Positions 1-11,354 of a DNA stretch of 64,000 bases are shown in pieces; within the stretch, counting starts at the first letter, position 1; each line of letters opens with the position of its first letter. The DNA is from Shinella zoogloeoides (lineage in GTDB: Bacteria > Pseudomonadota > Alphaproteobacteria > Rhizobiales > Rhizobiaceae), in the NCBI RefSeq assembly GCF_030733845.1, contig NZ_CP132311.1, positions 1,243,501-1,307,500 on the forward strand, read 5' to 3'. Position numbers and translations under genes: made by a program. Under the pieces are notes generated by a model. The model saw only the letters and a program-made list of their open reading frames with translations, was not told where the DNA came from and made no database searches.

Positions 1-125
1 GCGATGCTGCGGCCTGGCCGATCCAGGGCCTGATCCGCAACTTCCGCCCCGAGATCGAGGCGCGCATCGACCAGTACACGGCCAACGCCATGGCGCACGG
101 CGCCGTGCTGGAAGCGGCGGAGTAA
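1..125 (+). CDS. nuoF: NADH-quinone oxidoreductase subunit F, C-terminal end (partial)
   Basis: The first 41 codons (reading frame from base 3) are the tail of a protein that begins before the window. The residues around [18 protein letters not shown] match what I know of the NuoF C terminus, and the gene directly precedes the nuoG-N series. NuoF carries the FMN and NADH site of the peripheral arm of complex I; those motifs lie outside the window. The stop codon is at 123-125, four bases before the next start, so the two genes are probably co-transcribed. Confidence 0.85.
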   Translation, partial: DAAAWPIQGLIRNFRPEIEARIDQYTANAMAHGAVLEAAE

Positions 126-129
126 GACG

Positions 130-756
130 ATGAAGAAGCCGGTGGGACAGGAAGCGCATGCAACCGACACCCCGCCGGCGACAGCCGCCGGCGACGACCC
201 GTTCGGTCTGGCGCCTTGGCTGAAGGAAATGCCGGATGTGCGGCTGCACCCGCTGATGACCCACCCGGTGGCGGCAATGGTCGCGACCAGCGCCATCGGC
301 TTCGGCATCGCAGGCCAGATGGCCGGGGCGATGCTGGGCGTGATGCAGAGCGCCGCGGAGCGGACGAAGGTGATGTTGGACGATGCGGCCGAACGGGCCG
401 CAGGGGTCGAAGCCGCAGAGGGGATGGCAGCGCCGGTGAAGGCGAAGCCGGAACTGCGGGTGGTTCCGAAGGCCGATCTGCCGGCCGTGGAACCGAAGGT
501 GAAGGTGGCGCGCGAGAAAAGCGCGACGCCGAGGGCGGAGAAAGCCGTCAAGGCCGATGACCTGAAGGCGATTTCGGGCATCGGGCCGAAGCTGGAGCAG
601 GTGCTGAACGGCATGGGGCTCAAGCGTTACGCCGACATCGCGGCCCTGACGGACGCGGATGCGGCAAGGATCGAAGCCGAACTCGGGTTCAGCGGGCGCA
701 TCGCCCGCGACGGCTGGGTGGAGCAGGCAAAGGCGCTGGGTAAGGGCAGGGGATAA
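130..756 (+). CDS. helix-hairpin-helix protein encoded inside the complex I operon
   Basis: A 208-residue protein. Residues about 38-70 form a small hydrophobic, Ala/Gly/Met-rich segment that could be a short membrane-associated helix. Residues about 80-140 are a charged Lys/Ala/Pro-rich linker. The C terminus (about 142-205) holds a helix-hairpin-helix fold with the ISGIGPKLEQVLNGMG signature, a motif usually tied to DNA binding or protein contacts. The gene lies between nuoF and nuoG; similar proteins are known at this position in rhizobia and are sometimes loosely named NADH-ubiquinone dehydrogenase. Rhizobial NuoE proteins can carry a similar C-terminal extension. Its role in complex I is not established; assembly or accessory function is an inference. 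Confidence 0.75.
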   Translation: MKKPVGQEAHATDTPPATAAGDDPFGLAPWLKEMPDVRLHPLMTHPVAAMVATSAIGFGIAGQMAGAMLGVMQSAAERTKVMLDDAAERAAGVEAAEGMAAPVKAKPELRVVPKADLPAVEPKVKVAREKSATPRAEKAVKADDLKAISGIGPKLEQVLNGMGLKRYADIAALTDADAARIEAELGFSGRIARDGWVEQAKALGKGRG

Positions 757-874
757 CCCGCCGGACCCGGCAGAGAAACAAAGGCCGACGGAAAGGGCAG
801 GGCCCGGACCGGACGCCGGAGAGAATGGCGCTGGCGCGACGCGGGGTTCCCACGTCAAAAGCGGGAATTGAGAT

Positions 875-2953
875 ATGGCAAAGCTGAAAGTCGACGGAAA
901 AGAAATCGAAGTCCCGGATCACTTCACGCTGCTTCAGGCGTGCGAGGAGGCCGGCGCCGAAGTTCCGCGCTTCTGTTTCCACGAGCGGCTGTCGGTTGCC
1001 GGCAACTGCCGCATGTGCCTTGTCGAGGTGAAGGGCGGCCCGCCGAAGCCGGCGGCCTCCTGCGCCATGAGCGTGCGCGATCTTCGCCCCGGCCCGAACG
1101 GCGAGTCGCCGGAAGTCTTCACGACCACGCCGATGGTCAAGAAGGCGCGCGAAGGCGTGATGGAGTTCCTGCTCATCAACCACCCGCTGGATTGCCCGAT
1201 CTGCGACCAGGGCGGCGAATGCGACCTGCAGGACCAGGCGATGGCCTTCGGCATCGATAGCTCGCGCTACGCCGAGAACAAGCGCGCGGTCGAGGACAAG
1301 TATATCGGCCCGCTCGTCAAGACGATCATGAATCGTTGCATCCACTGCACGCGCTGCGTCCGCTTCACGACGGAAGTGGCCGGCATCACGGAGCTTGGCC
1401 TGATCGGCCGCGGTGAGGATGCCGAGATCACCACATATCTCGAACAGGCGATGACCTCCGAACTGCAGGGCAATGTGGTCGACCTCTGCCCGGTCGGCGC
1501 GCTCACCTCCAAACCCTTCGCCTTCACGGCCCGCCCGTGGGAGCTGAACAAGACCGAATCCATCGACGTCATGGACGCCGTCGGCTCGGCGATCCGCGTC
1601 GATACGCGCGGCCGCGAGGTCATGCGCATCCTGCCGCGCGTCAATGAAGAGATCAACGAGGAGTGGATCTCCGACAAGACCCGCTTCATCTGGGACGGCC
1701 TGAAGACCCAGCGCCTCGACCGTCCCTATGTCCGCAAGGACGGCCGTCTCCAGCCTGCAAGCTGGGCCGAAGCCTTCGGCGCCATCAAGGCTGCCGTTGC
1801 CGGCAAGCCGGGCGACCGCCTCGGCGCGATCGCCGGCGACCTTGCCTCTGTTGAGGAAATCTATGCGCTGCGCGAACTGATGACCGCGCTCGGCTCCACG
1901 AACGTCGACTGCCGCCAGGACGGCTCGGCGCTCGACCCGTCGCTCGGCCGCGCTAGCTACCTCTTCAACCCGACCATCGAAGGCATCGAGCAGGCCGACG
2001 CGCTGCTCATCGTGGGCGCCAATCCGCGCCTCGAAGCCGCCGTGCTCAACGCCCGCATCCGCAAGCGCTGGCGCATGGACAATTTCCCGATCGGCGTGAT
2101 CGGCGAAGAGGGCGAGCTGCGCTACGGCTACGAATATCTCGGCGCCGGTACGGACACGCTCTCCGGCCTCATCGACGGTTCGGTCAAGTTCGCGGCCAAG
2201 CTGAAGAAGGCCGAGCGCCCGATGATCATCGTCGGCCAAGGCGCTCTGTCGCGCGCCGACGGCCTTGCCGTTCTTTCGGCCGTCTCCGCCCTGGCGGAAA
2301 AGGTCGGCGCGGTGAAGGCGGAGTGGAACGGCCTTGCCGTGCTGCACACCGCGGCTGCCCGCGTCGGCGGCCTCGACCTCGGCTTCGTGCCGGGCGAGGG
2401 CGGCAAGACGGCGGCGGAGATGCTCACCGGCACGGACGTGCTGTTCCTGCTCGGCGCGGACGAGATGGACTTCTCCCGCAAGACCGCCTTCACGGTCTAT
2501 ATCGGCTCGCACGGCGATAACGCGGCGCATGTCGCCGACGTCATCCTGCCGGGCGCGACCTATACCGAGAAGTCCGGCACCTGGGTCAACACGGAAGGCC
2601 GCGTCCAACTCGGCAACCGCGCCGGCTTTGCGCCGGGCGATGCCCGCGAGGACTGGGCGATCCTGCGCGCTCTGTCCGACGTGCTCGGCAAGAAGCTGCC
2701 CTTCGATTCGCTCGTGCAGCTGCGCGCAAAACTGTACGCAGCCCACCCGCATTTCGCCGAGATCGACGCGATTGCAGCCGGCGACAGTGCCGATCTTTCC
2801 GCCCTTGCGAAAAAAGGCGGGAAGATGGCGAATTCCGGGTTTGCGTCTCCGATCAAAGACTTCTATTTGACGAACCCGATAGCGCGCGCCTCCGCGGTCA
2901 TGGCCGAATGCTCGGCTCTGGCCCGCAACAATTTCAAAGTCGCGGCGGAATGA
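875..2953 (+). CDS. nuoG: NADH-quinone oxidoreductase subunit G
   Basis: A 692-residue iron-sulfur subunit of the complex I peripheral arm that passes electrons from the NuoF flavin towards NuoI. A 2Fe-2S ferredoxin domain uses C34, C45, C48 and C63. It is followed by the His/Cys cluster ligands H103, C107, C110 and C116, then a 4Fe-4S site starting at C155, C158 and C161 with a later Cys in DLCPVGAL. The remainder is a molybdopterin-oxidoreductase-like domain, as usual for the family. The length fits rhizobial NuoG. The ATG follows a GGGAATTGAG stretch. nuoH begins 20 bases downstream, consistent with one operon. Confidence 0.96.
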   Translation: MAKLKVDGKEIEVPDHFTLLQACEEAGAEVPRFCFHERLSVAGNCRMCLVEVKGGPPKPAASCAMSVRDLRPGPNGESPEVFTTTPMVKKAREGVMEFLLINHPLDCPICDQGGECDLQDQAMAFGIDSSRYAENKRAVEDKYIGPLVKTIMNRCIHCTRCVRFTTEVAGITELGLIGRGEDAEITTYLEQAMTSELQGNVVDLCPVGALTSKPFAFTARPWELNKTESIDVMDAVGSAIRVDTRGREVMRILPRVNEEINEEWISDKTRFIWDGLKTQRLDRPYVRKDGRLQPASWAEAFGAIKAAVAGKPGDRLGAIAGDLASVEEIYALRELMTALGSTNVDCRQDGSALDPSLGRASYLFNPTIEGIEQADALLIVGANPRLEAAVLNARIRKRWRMDNFPIGVIGEEGELRYGYEYLGAGTDTLSGLIDGSVKFAAKLKKAERPMIIVGQGALSRADGLAVLSAVSALAEKVGAVKAEWNGLAVLHTAAARVGGLDLGFVPGEGGKTAAEMLTGTDVLFLLGADEMDFSRKTAFTVYIGSHGDNAAHVADVILPGATYTEKSGTWVNTEGRVQLGNRAGFAPGDAREDWAILRALSDVLGKKLPFDSLVQLRAKLYAAHPHFAEIDAIAAGDSADLSALAKKGGKMANSGFASPIKDFYLTNPIARASAVMAECSALARNNFKVAAE

Positions 2954-2973
2954 GCGCGAAGGGATAAAGCATT

Positions 2974-4020
2974 ATGGACGCTTTCATTTCGACCTACGTT
3001 TGGCCTGCCGTGATCATGGTCGCCCAGTCGCTGCTGCTTCTGGTCGCGCTCTTGGTCTTCATCGCCTACGTGCTCCTTGCCGACCGCAAGATATGGGCAG
3101 CCGTCCAGTTGCGCCGCGGCCCGAACGTCGTCGGCCCCTGGGGCCTGTTCCAGTCCTTCGCCGACCTTCTGAAGTTCGTCTTCAAGGAGCCGGTGATCCC
3201 GGCTACCGCCAACAAGGCGATCTTCCTGCTCGCCCCGCTCGTCTCCGTGACGCTGGCGCTCGCCACCTGGGCGGTCGTGCCGCTCAACAACGGCTGGGTG
3301 ATCGCCAACATCAATGTCGGCATCCTCTACATCTTCGCGATCTCCTCGCTCGAAGTATACGGCATCATCATGGGCGGTTGGGCTTCGAACTCGAAGTACC
3401 CGTTCCTCGGTGCCCTGCGCTCTGCCGCGCAGATGGTCTCCTATGAAGTGTCGATCGGCTTCGTCATCGTCACGGTCCTGCTCTGCGTCGGCTCGCTGAA
3501 CCTGACGGACATCGTCATGTCGCAAAGCGACGGCCTCGGCACGCGCCTCGGCCTGCCGGCCTCCTTCCTCGACTGGCACTGGCTGGCGCTGTTCCCGATG
3601 TTCGTGGTGTTCTTCATCTCGGCGCTCGCCGAGACGAACCGCCCCCCCTTCGACCTGCCGGAAGCCGAATCCGAACTCGTCGCCGGCTTCATGGTGGAAT
3701 ACGGCTCGACCCCGTACATGATGTTCATGCTCGGCGAATATGCCGCCATCTGCCTGATGTGCGCCCTGACGACGATCCTCTTCCTCGGGGGCTGGCTCCC
3801 TCCGGTGGACGTCTGGTTCCTCAACTGGGTGCCGGGCATCATCTGGTTCGTCCTGAAGGCGTCCTTCGTCTTCTTCATGTTCGCGATGGTGAAGGCCTTC
3901 GTGCCGCGCTACCGCTACGACCAGCTCATGCGTCTCGGCTGGAAGGTCTTCCTGCCGATCTCGCTGGCCATGGTCGTCATCGTTGCATTCGTGCTGAAGC
4001 TCACGGGCTGGTCCGCATGA
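2974..4020 (+). CDS. nuoH: NADH-quinone oxidoreductase subunit H
   Basis: A 348-residue membrane subunit at the junction between the peripheral arm and the proton-pumping arm of complex I; it forms part of the quinone chamber. It has about eight hydrophobic helices. The strongly conserved family motifs are present, including [19 protein letters not shown] near residues 36-54 and the [20 protein letters not shown] loop near 215-234. The length is normal. It lies between nuoG and nuoI with short spacers. Confidence 0.97.
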   Translation: MDAFISTYVWPAVIMVAQSLLLLVALLVFIAYVLLADRKIWAAVQLRRGPNVVGPWGLFQSFADLLKFVFKEPVIPATANKAIFLLAPLVSVTLALATWAVVPLNNGWVIANINVGILYIFAISSLEVYGIIMGGWASNSKYPFLGALRSAAQMVSYEVSIGFVIVTVLLCVGSLNLTDIVMSQSDGLGTRLGLPASFLDWHWLALFPMFVVFFISALAETNRPPFDLPEAESELVAGFMVEYGSTPYMMFMLGEYAAICLMCALTTILFLGGWLPPVDVWFLNWVPGIIWFVLKASFVFFMFAMVKAFVPRYRYDQLMRLGWKVFLPISLAMVVIVAFVLKLTGWSA

Positions 4021-4056
4021 GGACCGCCCTGACCCTCAGCAGCATTGGAGCTTGAA

Positions 4057-4548
4057 ATGGCTAGTCTTTCGCAAGCCGTAAATTCGCTGTTCCTCAAGGA
4101 ATTCGTCGGCGCATTCTTCCTGTCGATGCGCTACTTCTTCCGCCCGAAGGCGACGGTGAACTATCCCTTCGAAAAGGGCCCGGTCTCTCCGCGCTTCCGC
4201 GGCGAGCATGCGCTGCGCCGCTACCCGAACGGCGAGGAACGCTGCATCGCCTGCAAGCTGTGCGAAGCCATCTGTCCGGCTCAGGCCATCACCATCGAGG
4301 CCGGCCCGCGCCGCAACGACGGCACGCGCCGCACGGTGCGCTACGACATCGACATGGTGAAGTGCATCTATTGCGGCTTCTGCCAGGAAGCCTGCCCGGT
4401 CGACGCCATCGTCGAGGGACCGAACTTCGAGTTCGCGACCGAGACGCGCGAAGAGCTCTACTACGACAAGCAGAAGCTCCTTGAGAACGGCGATCGCTGG
4501 GAGCGGGAAATCGCCCGCAACATCGCTATGGATTCGCCTTACCGCTGA
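4057..4548 (+). CDS. nuoI: NADH-quinone oxidoreductase subunit I
   Basis: A 163-residue ferredoxin-like subunit with two 4Fe-4S clusters: C63-C66-C69-C73 ([14 protein letters not shown]) and C103-C106-C109-C113 ([14 protein letters not shown]). It hands electrons to the terminal cluster of NuoB near the quinone site. I chose the ATG at 4057, preceded by GGAG six bases upstream, over an in-frame TTG at 4045, because family members start with MASL-like residues. A 102-base spacer with a hairpin separates it from nuoJ. Confidence 0.96.
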   Translation: MASLSQAVNSLFLKEFVGAFFLSMRYFFRPKATVNYPFEKGPVSPRFRGEHALRRYPNGEERCIACKLCEAICPAQAITIEAGPRRNDGTRRTVRYDIDMVKCIYCGFCQEACPVDAIVEGPNFEFATETREELYYDKQKLLENGDRWEREIARNIAMDSPYR

Positions 4549-4580
4549 TCTGCAGCGGGAAGGAAAAATGAAAGCACGTG

Positions 4581-4600
4581 CCTGACGAACGGTCGTCAGG
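4581..4600 (+). other. 8-bp hairpin in the nuoI-nuoJ spacer
   Basis: CCTGACGA (4581-4588) is a perfect inverted repeat of TCGTCAGG (4593-4600) with a four-base ACGG loop. No T-run follows, so it is not a typical terminator. It could be an mRNA processing or stability element inside the operon; that role is inferred only. Confidence 0.45.
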
Positions 4601-4650
4601 CTTCGACGGGGGAGGGGATCCTTCTCCGGGGAAGACGAAAAGGCACCAAA

Positions 4651-5265
4651 ATGGGTCTGCAGGCTCTATTCTTCTATCTGTTCGCCTTCGTGGCGGTGGC
4701 GTCCGCCTTCATGGTGATCGCGTCCAGGAACCCGGTCTATTCCGTGCTGTTCCTGATCCTCACCTTCTTCAATTCGGCGGGCCTGTTCCTTCTGACGGGC
4801 GCCGAGTTCCTGGCGATGATCCTGCTGGTCGTCTATGTCGGCGCCGTCGCGGTTCTCTTCCTCTTCGTCGTCATGATGCTCGACATCGATTTCGCCGAGT
4901 TGCGTGCGGGTGCTCTCGAATACGCACCGGTCGGCGCGCTGATCGGCGTCATCCTGGCGATCGAGCTTGTCGTCGTGGTCGGCGGCTCGACGCTCTCGCC
5001 GGAGATCGCCGCCAATGCCTCGATGCCGATCCCCCCGGTCGCCGAGCGCCAGAACACGGCCGCCCTCGGCGACGTGCTCTACACGCATTACGTCTACTTC
5101 TTCCAGATCGCCGGCCTCGTGCTGCTCGTCGCCATGATCGGCGCCATCGTGCTGACGCTGCGCCACAAGCCACACATCAAGCGCCAGAACATCTCGCAGC
5201 AGGTCGCCCGCACGCCGGAAACCGCCGTCGAGGTCGTCAAGGTGAAGCCGGGACAGGGCATCTGA
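4651..5265 (+). CDS. nuoJ: NADH-quinone oxidoreductase subunit J
   Basis: A 204-residue membrane subunit of complex I with five predicted hydrophobic helices in the first ~165 residues, followed by a soluble tail. The segment [20 protein letters not shown] and the third-helix region [19 protein letters not shown] are typical of NuoJ; the latter carries the pi-bulge helix important for conformational coupling in the family. nuoK starts 25 bases downstream. Confidence 0.96.
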   Translation: MGLQALFFYLFAFVAVASAFMVIASRNPVYSVLFLILTFFNSAGLFLLTGAEFLAMILLVVYVGAVAVLFLFVVMMLDIDFAELRAGALEYAPVGALIGVILAIELVVVVGGSTLSPEIAANASMPIPPVAERQNTAALGDVLYTHYVYFFQIAGLVLLVAMIGAIVLTLRHKPHIKRQNISQQVARTPETAVEVVKVKPGQGI

Positions 5266-5290
5266 GGCCGCGCGGACAAGGAAAAGCATC

Positions 5291-5599
5291 ATGGAAATCG
5301 GTATTTCCCACTATCTCACCGTCAGCGCCATCCTCTTTACCCTCGGCGTCTTCGGCATCTTCCTGAACCGGAAGAACGTCATCGTCATCCTGATGTCGAT
5401 CGAGCTCATCCTGCTTTCGGTCAACATCAACATGGTCGCGTTCTCGCACTTCCTGAACGACATCGTCGGCCAGGTCTTCGCGCTGTTCATTCTGACCGTC
5501 GCGGCTGCGGAAGCGGCCATCGGTCTTGCAATTCTCGTCGTCTTCTACCGTAACCGCGGTTCGATCGCCGTCGAAGACGTCAATATGATGAAGGGCTGA
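5291..5599 (+). CDS. nuoK: NADH-quinone oxidoreductase subunit K
   Basis: A 102-residue, three-helix membrane subunit related to the MrpC antiporter subunit. Family features are visible: the [11 protein letters not shown] segment with a conserved glutamate in the second helix, and the [10 protein letters not shown] segment with a second membrane glutamate. Both take part in proton translocation. Size and position, between nuoJ and nuoL, are canonical. Confidence 0.97.
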   Translation: MEIGISHYLTVSAILFTLGVFGIFLNRKNVIVILMSIELILLSVNINMVAFSHFLNDIVGQVFALFILTVAAAEAAIGLAILVVFYRNRGSIAVEDVNMMKG

Positions 5600-5606
5600 T
5601 CGGGTC

Positions 5607-7604
5607 ATGGATACCATCATCAAGGCAATCGTCTTTCTTCCGCTGATCGGCTTCCTGATCGCCGGCATCGGTGGCAACGCCATCGGCGCCAAGGCGTCGG
5701 AATACGTCACGTCCGGCTTCATGATCATCGCCGCCGCGCTCTCCTGGATCGTCTTCTTCGACGTCGCCATGGGCGAGACGGAAGTGATCAAGGTCAGCGT
5801 GCTGCGCTGGATCCAGTCCGGCAGCTTCGATGTCGAATGGGCGTTCCGCGTCGATACGCTGACGGCCGTCATGCTCGTCGTCGTGAACTCTGTCTCGACG
5901 CTCGTGCATATCTATTCGATCGGCTACATGCACCACGACCCGCATCGGCCGCGCTTCTTCGCCTATCTCTCGCTCTTCACCTTCGCCATGCTGATGCTGG
6001 TGACGTCCGACAACCTGCTCCAGATGTTCTTCGGCTGGGAAGGCGTGGGTCTCGCGTCCTACCTGCTGATCGGCTTCTGGTACAAGAAGCCGTCGGCCTG
6101 CGCTGCCGCCATGAAGGCCTTCATCGTCAACCGCGTCGGCGACTTCGGCTTCGCGCTCGGCATCTTCTCGGTCTTCGTGCTGTTCGGCTCGATCAATTTC
6201 GAGACGATCTTCGCGACGGCTGCGACCTACCTGCCGGCGGAAGGCGCGGCGGATGCCGCCGAGCCCGTCATCAACCTCTTCGGCATGAGCCTCGACAAGT
6301 CGCATGCGCTGACCGCCACCTGCCTCCTGCTCTTCATGGGCGCGATGGGCAAGTCGGCGCAGTTCTTGCTGCACACCTGGCTGCCGGACGCCATGGAAGG
6401 CCCGACCCCGGTTTCGGCCCTCATCCATGCCGCGACCATGGTCACCGCCGGCGTCTTCCTCGTCGCCCGCATGTCGCCGCTCTTCGAACTGTCGCATACC
6501 GCCCTGATGGTCGTGACGCTCATCGGCGCCATCACCGCCTTCTTCGCGGCCACCGTCGGCCTCGTGCAGAACGACATCAAGCGCGTCATCGCCTATTCGA
6601 CCTGCTCGCAGCTCGGCTACATGTTCGTGGCGCTCGGCATCGGCGCCTATGGCGCGGCGATCTTCCACCTGTTCACGCACGCCTTCTTCAAGGCGCTGCT
6701 GTTCCTCGGCGCCGGTTCCGTTATCCACGCCGTCGATGGCGAACAGGACATGCGCTACATGGGCGGTCTCAGGAAGCATATCCCGATCACCTTCTGGATG
6801 ATGACGATCGGCACGCTGGCGCTGACCGGCGTCGGCATCCCGGGCACCGTCATCGGTTTTGCCGGCTTCTTCTCGAAGGACGCGATCATCGAGAGCGCGT
6901 TCGCCTCGCACAGCCCGGTCGCCGGCTTCGCCTTCGTGCTGCTGGTCATCGCCGCGCTCTTTACGAGCTTCTACTCCTGGCGCCTGGCCTTCATGACCTT
7001 CTTCGGCAAGCCGCGCGCCTCCGCCGACGTCATGCACCATGTGCACGAATCGCCGGCCGTGATGCTGATCCCGCTCTATCTGCTGGCCGCCGGCGCGGTC
7101 GTTGCGGGCGTGATCTTCGTGGAATACTTCTACGGCCACCACTACGACGAATTCTGGCAGGGCGCGCTCTTCACGCTTCCCGACAACCACCTCGTGCACG
7201 AATTCCACAATGTGCCGAAGTGGGTGAAGTGGAGCCCGTTCGCCGCCATGGCCATCGGTTTCGTCACTGCCTGGTACATGTACATCCGTTCGCCGGAAAC
7301 GCCGAAGGCCCTCGCGGAGCAGCACCGAGGTCTCTACCAGTTCCTGCTCAACAAGTGGTACTTCGACGAGCTGTACGACTTCATCTTCGTCCGCCCGGCC
7401 AAGGCGTTCGGCCGCTTCCTCTGGAAGAAGGGTGACGGCGCCGTCATCGACGGCTTCGGCCCGAACGGTGTCGCCGCCCGCGTCGTGGATGTCACCAACC
7501 GCGTCGTGCGCCTCCAGACCGGTTACCTCTATCACTACGCATTCGCGATGCTGCTGGGTATTGCAGCACTCGTCACCTGGATGATGCTCGGGAGTTCCCT
7601 CTGA
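5607..7604 (+). CDS. nuoL: NADH-quinone oxidoreductase subunit L
   Basis: A 665-residue antiporter-like proton-pumping subunit at the distal end of complex I. It has about 16 hydrophobic helices. The NADH-Ub oxidoreductase antiporter core includes [38 protein letters not shown] and the [19 protein letters not shown] segment. The C terminus contains the lateral amphipathic helix region expected of NuoL. Its TGA stop overlaps the nuoM ATG in an ATGA arrangement at 7602-7606, which suggests translational coupling. Confidence 0.97.
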   Translation: MDTIIKAIVFLPLIGFLIAGIGGNAIGAKASEYVTSGFMIIAAALSWIVFFDVAMGETEVIKVSVLRWIQSGSFDVEWAFRVDTLTAVMLVVVNSVSTLVHIYSIGYMHHDPHRPRFFAYLSLFTFAMLMLVTSDNLLQMFFGWEGVGLASYLLIGFWYKKPSACAAAMKAFIVNRVGDFGFALGIFSVFVLFGSINFETIFATAATYLPAEGAADAAEPVINLFGMSLDKSHALTATCLLLFMGAMGKSAQFLLHTWLPDAMEGPTPVSALIHAATMVTAGVFLVARMSPLFELSHTALMVVTLIGAITAFFAATVGLVQNDIKRVIAYSTCSQLGYMFVALGIGAYGAAIFHLFTHAFFKALLFLGAGSVIHAVDGEQDMRYMGGLRKHIPITFWMMTIGTLALTGVGIPGTVIGFAGFFSKDAIIESAFASHSPVAGFAFVLLVIAALFTSFYSWRLAFMTFFGKPRASADVMHHVHESPAVMLIPLYLLAAGAVVAGVIFVEYFYGHHYDEFWQGALFTLPDNHLVHEFHNVPKWVKWSPFAAMAIGFVTAWYMYIRSPETPKALAEQHRGLYQFLLNKWYFDELYDFIFVRPAKAFGRFLWKKGDGAVIDGFGPNGVAARVVDVTNRVVRLQTGYLYHYAFAMLLGIAALVTWMMLGSSL

Positions 7605-9115
7605 TGACCGATTGGCCCATTCTTTCAGCGGTCACCTTCCTCCCGCTCGTCGGCGTGGCGCTCCTGCTGCTGACCCGCGAGGACAGCCCCTACGGTCGCC
7701 GCAACATCCTGAACGTCTCGCTGCTGACGACGGTCTTCACCTTCGTGCTGTCGCTCTTCATCTGGTTCGGCTTCGACTATTCGAACCCGGGCTTCCAGAT
7801 GGTCGAGAAGCATGAATGGCTCGGCACCGGCATCTCCTACCACCTCGGCATCGACGGCATTTCCATGCTGTTCGTCATCCTGTCGACCTTCCTGATGCCG
7901 TTCTGCGTGCTCGCGAGCTGGAACACCATCGAGAAGCGCCTGAAGGAATACATGATCGCCTTCCTGCTCCTGGAAGTGTTCATGGTCGGCGTCTTCGTGT
8001 CGCTCGACATCGTCCTCTTCTACGTCTTCTTCGAAGCGGGCCTCATTCCGATGTTCATCATCATCGGCGTGTGGGGCGGCAAGGATCGCGTCTACGCCTC
8101 CTACAAGTTCTTCCTCTACACGCTGCTCGGCTCGGTACTGATGCTGCTCGCCATCATGGCGATGTACTGGCAGGCCGGCACGACCGACATCACGGAACTG
8201 CTCGCCTACAACTTCCCGGCCCATATGCAGACCTGGCTGTGGCTCGCCTTCTTCGCCTCCTTCGCGGTGAAGATGCCGATGTGGCCGGTGCACACCTGGC
8301 TTCCGGACGCGCACGTCCAGGCGCCGACGGCCGGCTCGGTCATCTTGGCCGGCGTTCTCCTGAAGCTCGGCGGCTACGGCTTCATCCGCTTCTCGCTTGC
8401 CATGTTCCCGCTGGCCTCCGACTATTTCGCGCCCTTCGTCTTCGCGCTGTCGGTTATCGCCATCATCTACACCTCGCTGGTGGCGATGATGCAGGACGAC
8501 ATCAAGAAGCTGATCGCCTATTCGTCGGTCGCGCACATGGGCTATGTCACCATGGGCATCTTCGCGGCAAACGCGCAGGGTCTCCAGGGCGCCATCTTCC
8601 AGATGCTCTCGCACGGTATCGTCTCCGGCGCGCTCTTCCTCTGCGTCGGCGTGGTCTACGACCGGCTGCACACCCGCGAGATCTCGGCCTATGGCGGCCT
8701 CGTCAACAACATGCCGAAATACGCCGTCGCCTTCATGATCTTCACCATGGCCAATGTCGGCCTGCCCGGCACTTCGGGCTTCGTCGGTGAAATCATGACG
8801 CTGGTCGGTGCCTTCCGCGCCAACACCTGGGTCGCGCTCTTCGCCACCACGGGCGTCATCCTTTCGGCCTCCTATGCGCTCTGGCTCTACCGCCGGGTGA
8901 TCTTCGGTGCGCTCGAGAAGGAAAGCCTGAAGGCGCTGCTCGACCTTTCCGGCCGCGAGAAGCTGCTGCTCTATCCGCTCGTGATCCTCACGATCTTCTA
9001 CGGTGTCTATCCGGCGCCGGTCTTCGACGTGACGGCGGCTTCGGTCGACGCGCTTCTCAACCAATACTCCGCGGCTCTGCAGGCGGCGCAATCCGTTGCG
9101 CTTTCGGCGAACTGA
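7604..9115 (+). CDS. nuoM: NADH-quinone oxidoreductase subunit M
   Basis: A 503-residue antiporter-like membrane subunit with about 14 hydrophobic helices. Conserved segments include [20 protein letters not shown], which holds the key glutamate of the family, and [20 protein letters not shown]. The start overlaps the nuoL stop by one base. nuoN follows 18 bases after its stop. Confidence 0.97.
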   Translation: MTDWPILSAVTFLPLVGVALLLLTREDSPYGRRNILNVSLLTTVFTFVLSLFIWFGFDYSNPGFQMVEKHEWLGTGISYHLGIDGISMLFVILSTFLMPFCVLASWNTIEKRLKEYMIAFLLLEVFMVGVFVSLDIVLFYVFFEAGLIPMFIIIGVWGGKDRVYASYKFFLYTLLGSVLMLLAIMAMYWQAGTTDITELLAYNFPAHMQTWLWLAFFASFAVKMPMWPVHTWLPDAHVQAPTAGSVILAGVLLKLGGYGFIRFSLAMFPLASDYFAPFVFALSVIAIIYTSLVAMMQDDIKKLIAYSSVAHMGYVTMGIFAANAQGLQGAIFQMLSHGIVSGALFLCVGVVYDRLHTREISAYGGLVNNMPKYAVAFMIFTMANVGLPGTSGFVGEIMTLVGAFRANTWVALFATTGVILSASYALWLYRRVIFGALEKESLKALLDLSGREKLLLYPLVILTIFYGVYPAPVFDVTAASVDALLNQYSAALQAAQSVALSAN

Positions 9116-9133
9116 CGAGGGGACTAGAAGACA

Positions 9134-10576
9134 ATGACTGCTGATACAATCCTCGCCAGCCTTCAGCTCTCGACGCCGGAGATCATCCTCGCCGTCGGCG
9201 CCCTGGTCCTGCTGATGATCGGTGTTTTCTCGGGCGAACGGTCGGGCACGACCGTCACCGGGCTTGCCGTCGCGCTGTTGATCATCGCCGGCCTCTGGCT
9301 GGTTCTCGCCACGGGCGAGGGCCAGGCCTATGGCGGTGCCTTCGTCTCCGATGCCTTCGCCAAGTTCATGAAGGTGCTGTCGCTGATCGGCTCCATCACC
9401 GCCATGGTGATGACCGTCGGCCATGCCCGTTCCGAGCAGCTCGACCGTTTCGAGTTCCCGGTGCTGATCGTCCTGTCGACGCTCGGCATGCTGCTGATGA
9501 TCTCGGCCAACAGCATGCTGTCGCTGTACCTTGCGCTGGAACTTCAGTCGCTCGCCCTCTACGTGGTCGCCGCCATCAACCGCGACAGCCTGCGCTCCAC
9601 CGAAGCGGGCCTCAAGTACTTCGTGCTCGGTGCGCTGTCCTCGGGCATGCTGCTCTACGGCATGTCGCTGGTCTACGGCTTCACCGGCCATATCGGCTTC
9701 CAGGAAATCGCCGCGGCCCTGACGGCCGAGGGCCGCTCGCTCGGCCTCGTCTTCGGCCTGGTGTTCATCCTCGCCGGTCTTGCCTTCAAGATCTCGGCCG
9801 TGCCGTTCCACATGTGGACGCCGGATGTCTATGAAGGCGCGCCAACCCCGGTCACCGCCTTCTTTGCTGCCGCCCCGAAGGTCGCCGCCATGGCCATGCT
9901 GGTGCGCATCGTCATCGACGCTTTCGAGCCTGTCGTCGCAGACTGGCAGCAGGTCGTGGTCTTCATCTCGGTCGCCTCGATGCTGCTCGGCTCCTTCGCG
10001 GCCATCGGCCAGCGCAACATCAAGCGCCTGATGGCCTATTCGTCGATCGGCCACATGGGCTACGCGCTCGTCGGCCTCGCCGCCGGCTCCATGGCGGGCG
10101 TGCGCGGCGTCGCGCTCTATATGCTCATCTACATGGTCATGACGCTCGGCACCTTCGCCATCATCCTCGCCATGCGCCGCAAGGAAGGCGGCAATGTCGA
10201 GAATATCGACGATCTCGCCGGCCTTTCCTCGACCAACCCGTTCATGGCGACCGTCATGACGATCCTGATGTTCTCGCTAGCCGGCATTCCGCCGATGGCA
10301 GGCTTCTTCGCCAAGTACTTCGTGTTCATGGCGGCCATCGAGGCGCAGCTCTATACGCTCGCCATCATCGGCGTGCTCTCCTCGGTCGTCGGCGCCTACT
10401 ACTACCTGCGCATCATCAAGGTGATGTGGTTCGACGAGGCGACCGGCGAATTCGCCCGCACCTCGGGCGAACTGAAGCTGGTCTTCGGTCTTTCCGGTCT
10501 CTTCGTCGTCGGCTACGTGCTGATCGGCGGCCCGATCGGTGCGGCCGCGGAAGCCGCGGCGCGGACCTTCTTTTGA
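9134..10576 (+). CDS. nuoN: NADH-quinone oxidoreductase subunit N
   Basis: A 480-residue antiporter-like proton-pumping subunit, the last complex I gene of the cluster. About 14 helices are visible, with [20 protein letters not shown] near residue 137 and the [20 protein letters not shown] segment typical of NuoN. The stop codon overlaps a TTG that is the likely birA start, so birA may be read through from this operon. Confidence 0.96.
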   Translation: MTADTILASLQLSTPEIILAVGALVLLMIGVFSGERSGTTVTGLAVALLIIAGLWLVLATGEGQAYGGAFVSDAFAKFMKVLSLIGSITAMVMTVGHARSEQLDRFEFPVLIVLSTLGMLLMISANSMLSLYLALELQSLALYVVAAINRDSLRSTEAGLKYFVLGALSSGMLLYGMSLVYGFTGHIGFQEIAAALTAEGRSLGLVFGLVFILAGLAFKISAVPFHMWTPDVYEGAPTPVTAFFAAAPKVAAMAMLVRIVIDAFEPVVADWQQVVVFISVASMLLGSFAAIGQRNIKRLMAYSSIGHMGYALVGLAAGSMAGVRGVALYMLIYMVMTLGTFAIILAMRRKEGGNVENIDDLAGLSSTNPFMATVMTILMFSLAGIPPMAGFFAKYFVFMAAIEAQLYTLAIIGVLSSVVGAYYYLRIIKVMWFDEATGEFARTSGELKLVFGLSGLFVVGYVLIGGPIGAAAEAAARTFF

Positions 10577-11349
10577 GCAGGTCCGAAAACCCGGGCCGGT
10601 TGTCGCTTGACGATTTCCGGCACGAGGCGCTCGATGCGGTCGGCTCGACCAATACGGAATGCCTGGAGCGCGCCCGAAAGGGCGCGCTTTCCGGTCTCTG
10701 GATCACGGCTGTTCGCCAGACGGGCGGGCGTGGGCGGCGCGGCCGTGCCTGGTTCTCCGAGCCGGGCAACCTCTACGCCTCGCTGCTGATGATCGATCCC
10801 GCGCCGATGGACCGGCTCGGCTCCCTGCCGCTTGCCGTCGCCGTCGCCGTGCAGGATGCGGTCAGCCGCATCATGCCGCTTGACGCGCCGGAGGTCGTGG
10901 TCAAGTGGCCGAACGACATCCTGGTGGACCGCCGCAAGGTCTGCGGCATCCTGATCGAGGGCGAGACGCTGCCGGATGGCCGCCACGCGCTGGTGATCGG
11001 CTGCGGCATCAATGTCGCCGTCGCGCCCGATGCCGGCCTCTATCCCGTTGCGACGCTGCGCGATTTCGGGGCGTCGGCTTCCCCTGACGAGCTTTTCGCC
11101 TATCTCTTCCAGTCCATGGCCGAAACGCTGTCCTTGTGGAGCCGCGGGCGCGGCATTGCCGCCGTCATGGAGCGCTGGAAACAGGTGGCGGGCGGCATCG
11201 GGGAAAACATTACGGTCAATCTGCCCGACCGTTCGATTTCCGGGCGCTTTGCCGGAATTGATGATACAGGTCTCCTGAAACTGGAGACGGATGACGGCGG
11301 CACGCGACTGATCGCGGCCGGCGACGTTTTTTTGGATAGGACTTTTTGA
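10573..11349 (+). CDS. birA: biotin-[acetyl-CoA-carboxylase] ligase
   Basis: A 258-residue biotin protein ligase that activates biotin with ATP and attaches it to the biotin carrier protein (AccB, also in this window). The catalytic core is clear: [14 protein letters not shown] near residue 20, the [15 protein letters not shown] adenylate-binding loop near residue 45, and the [20 protein letters not shown] signature. There is no N-terminal DNA-binding helix-turn-helix, so this is a ligase-only form, not the E. coli repressor type. I chose the TTG at 10573, which overlaps the nuoN stop; longer frames upstream run inside nuoN. Confidence 0.9.
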   Translation: MSRSENPGRLSLDDFRHEALDAVGSTNTECLERARKGALSGLWITAVRQTGGRGRRGRAWFSEPGNLYASLLMIDPAPMDRLGSLPLAVAVAVQDAVSRIMPLDAPEVVVKWPNDILVDRRKVCGILIEGETLPDGRHALVIGCGINVAVAPDAGLYPVATLRDFGASASPDELFAYLFQSMAETLSLWSRGRGIAAVMERWKQVAGGIGENITVNLPDRSISGRFAGIDDTGLLKLETDDGGTRLIAAGDVFLDRTF

Positions 11350-11354
11350 ACCCA

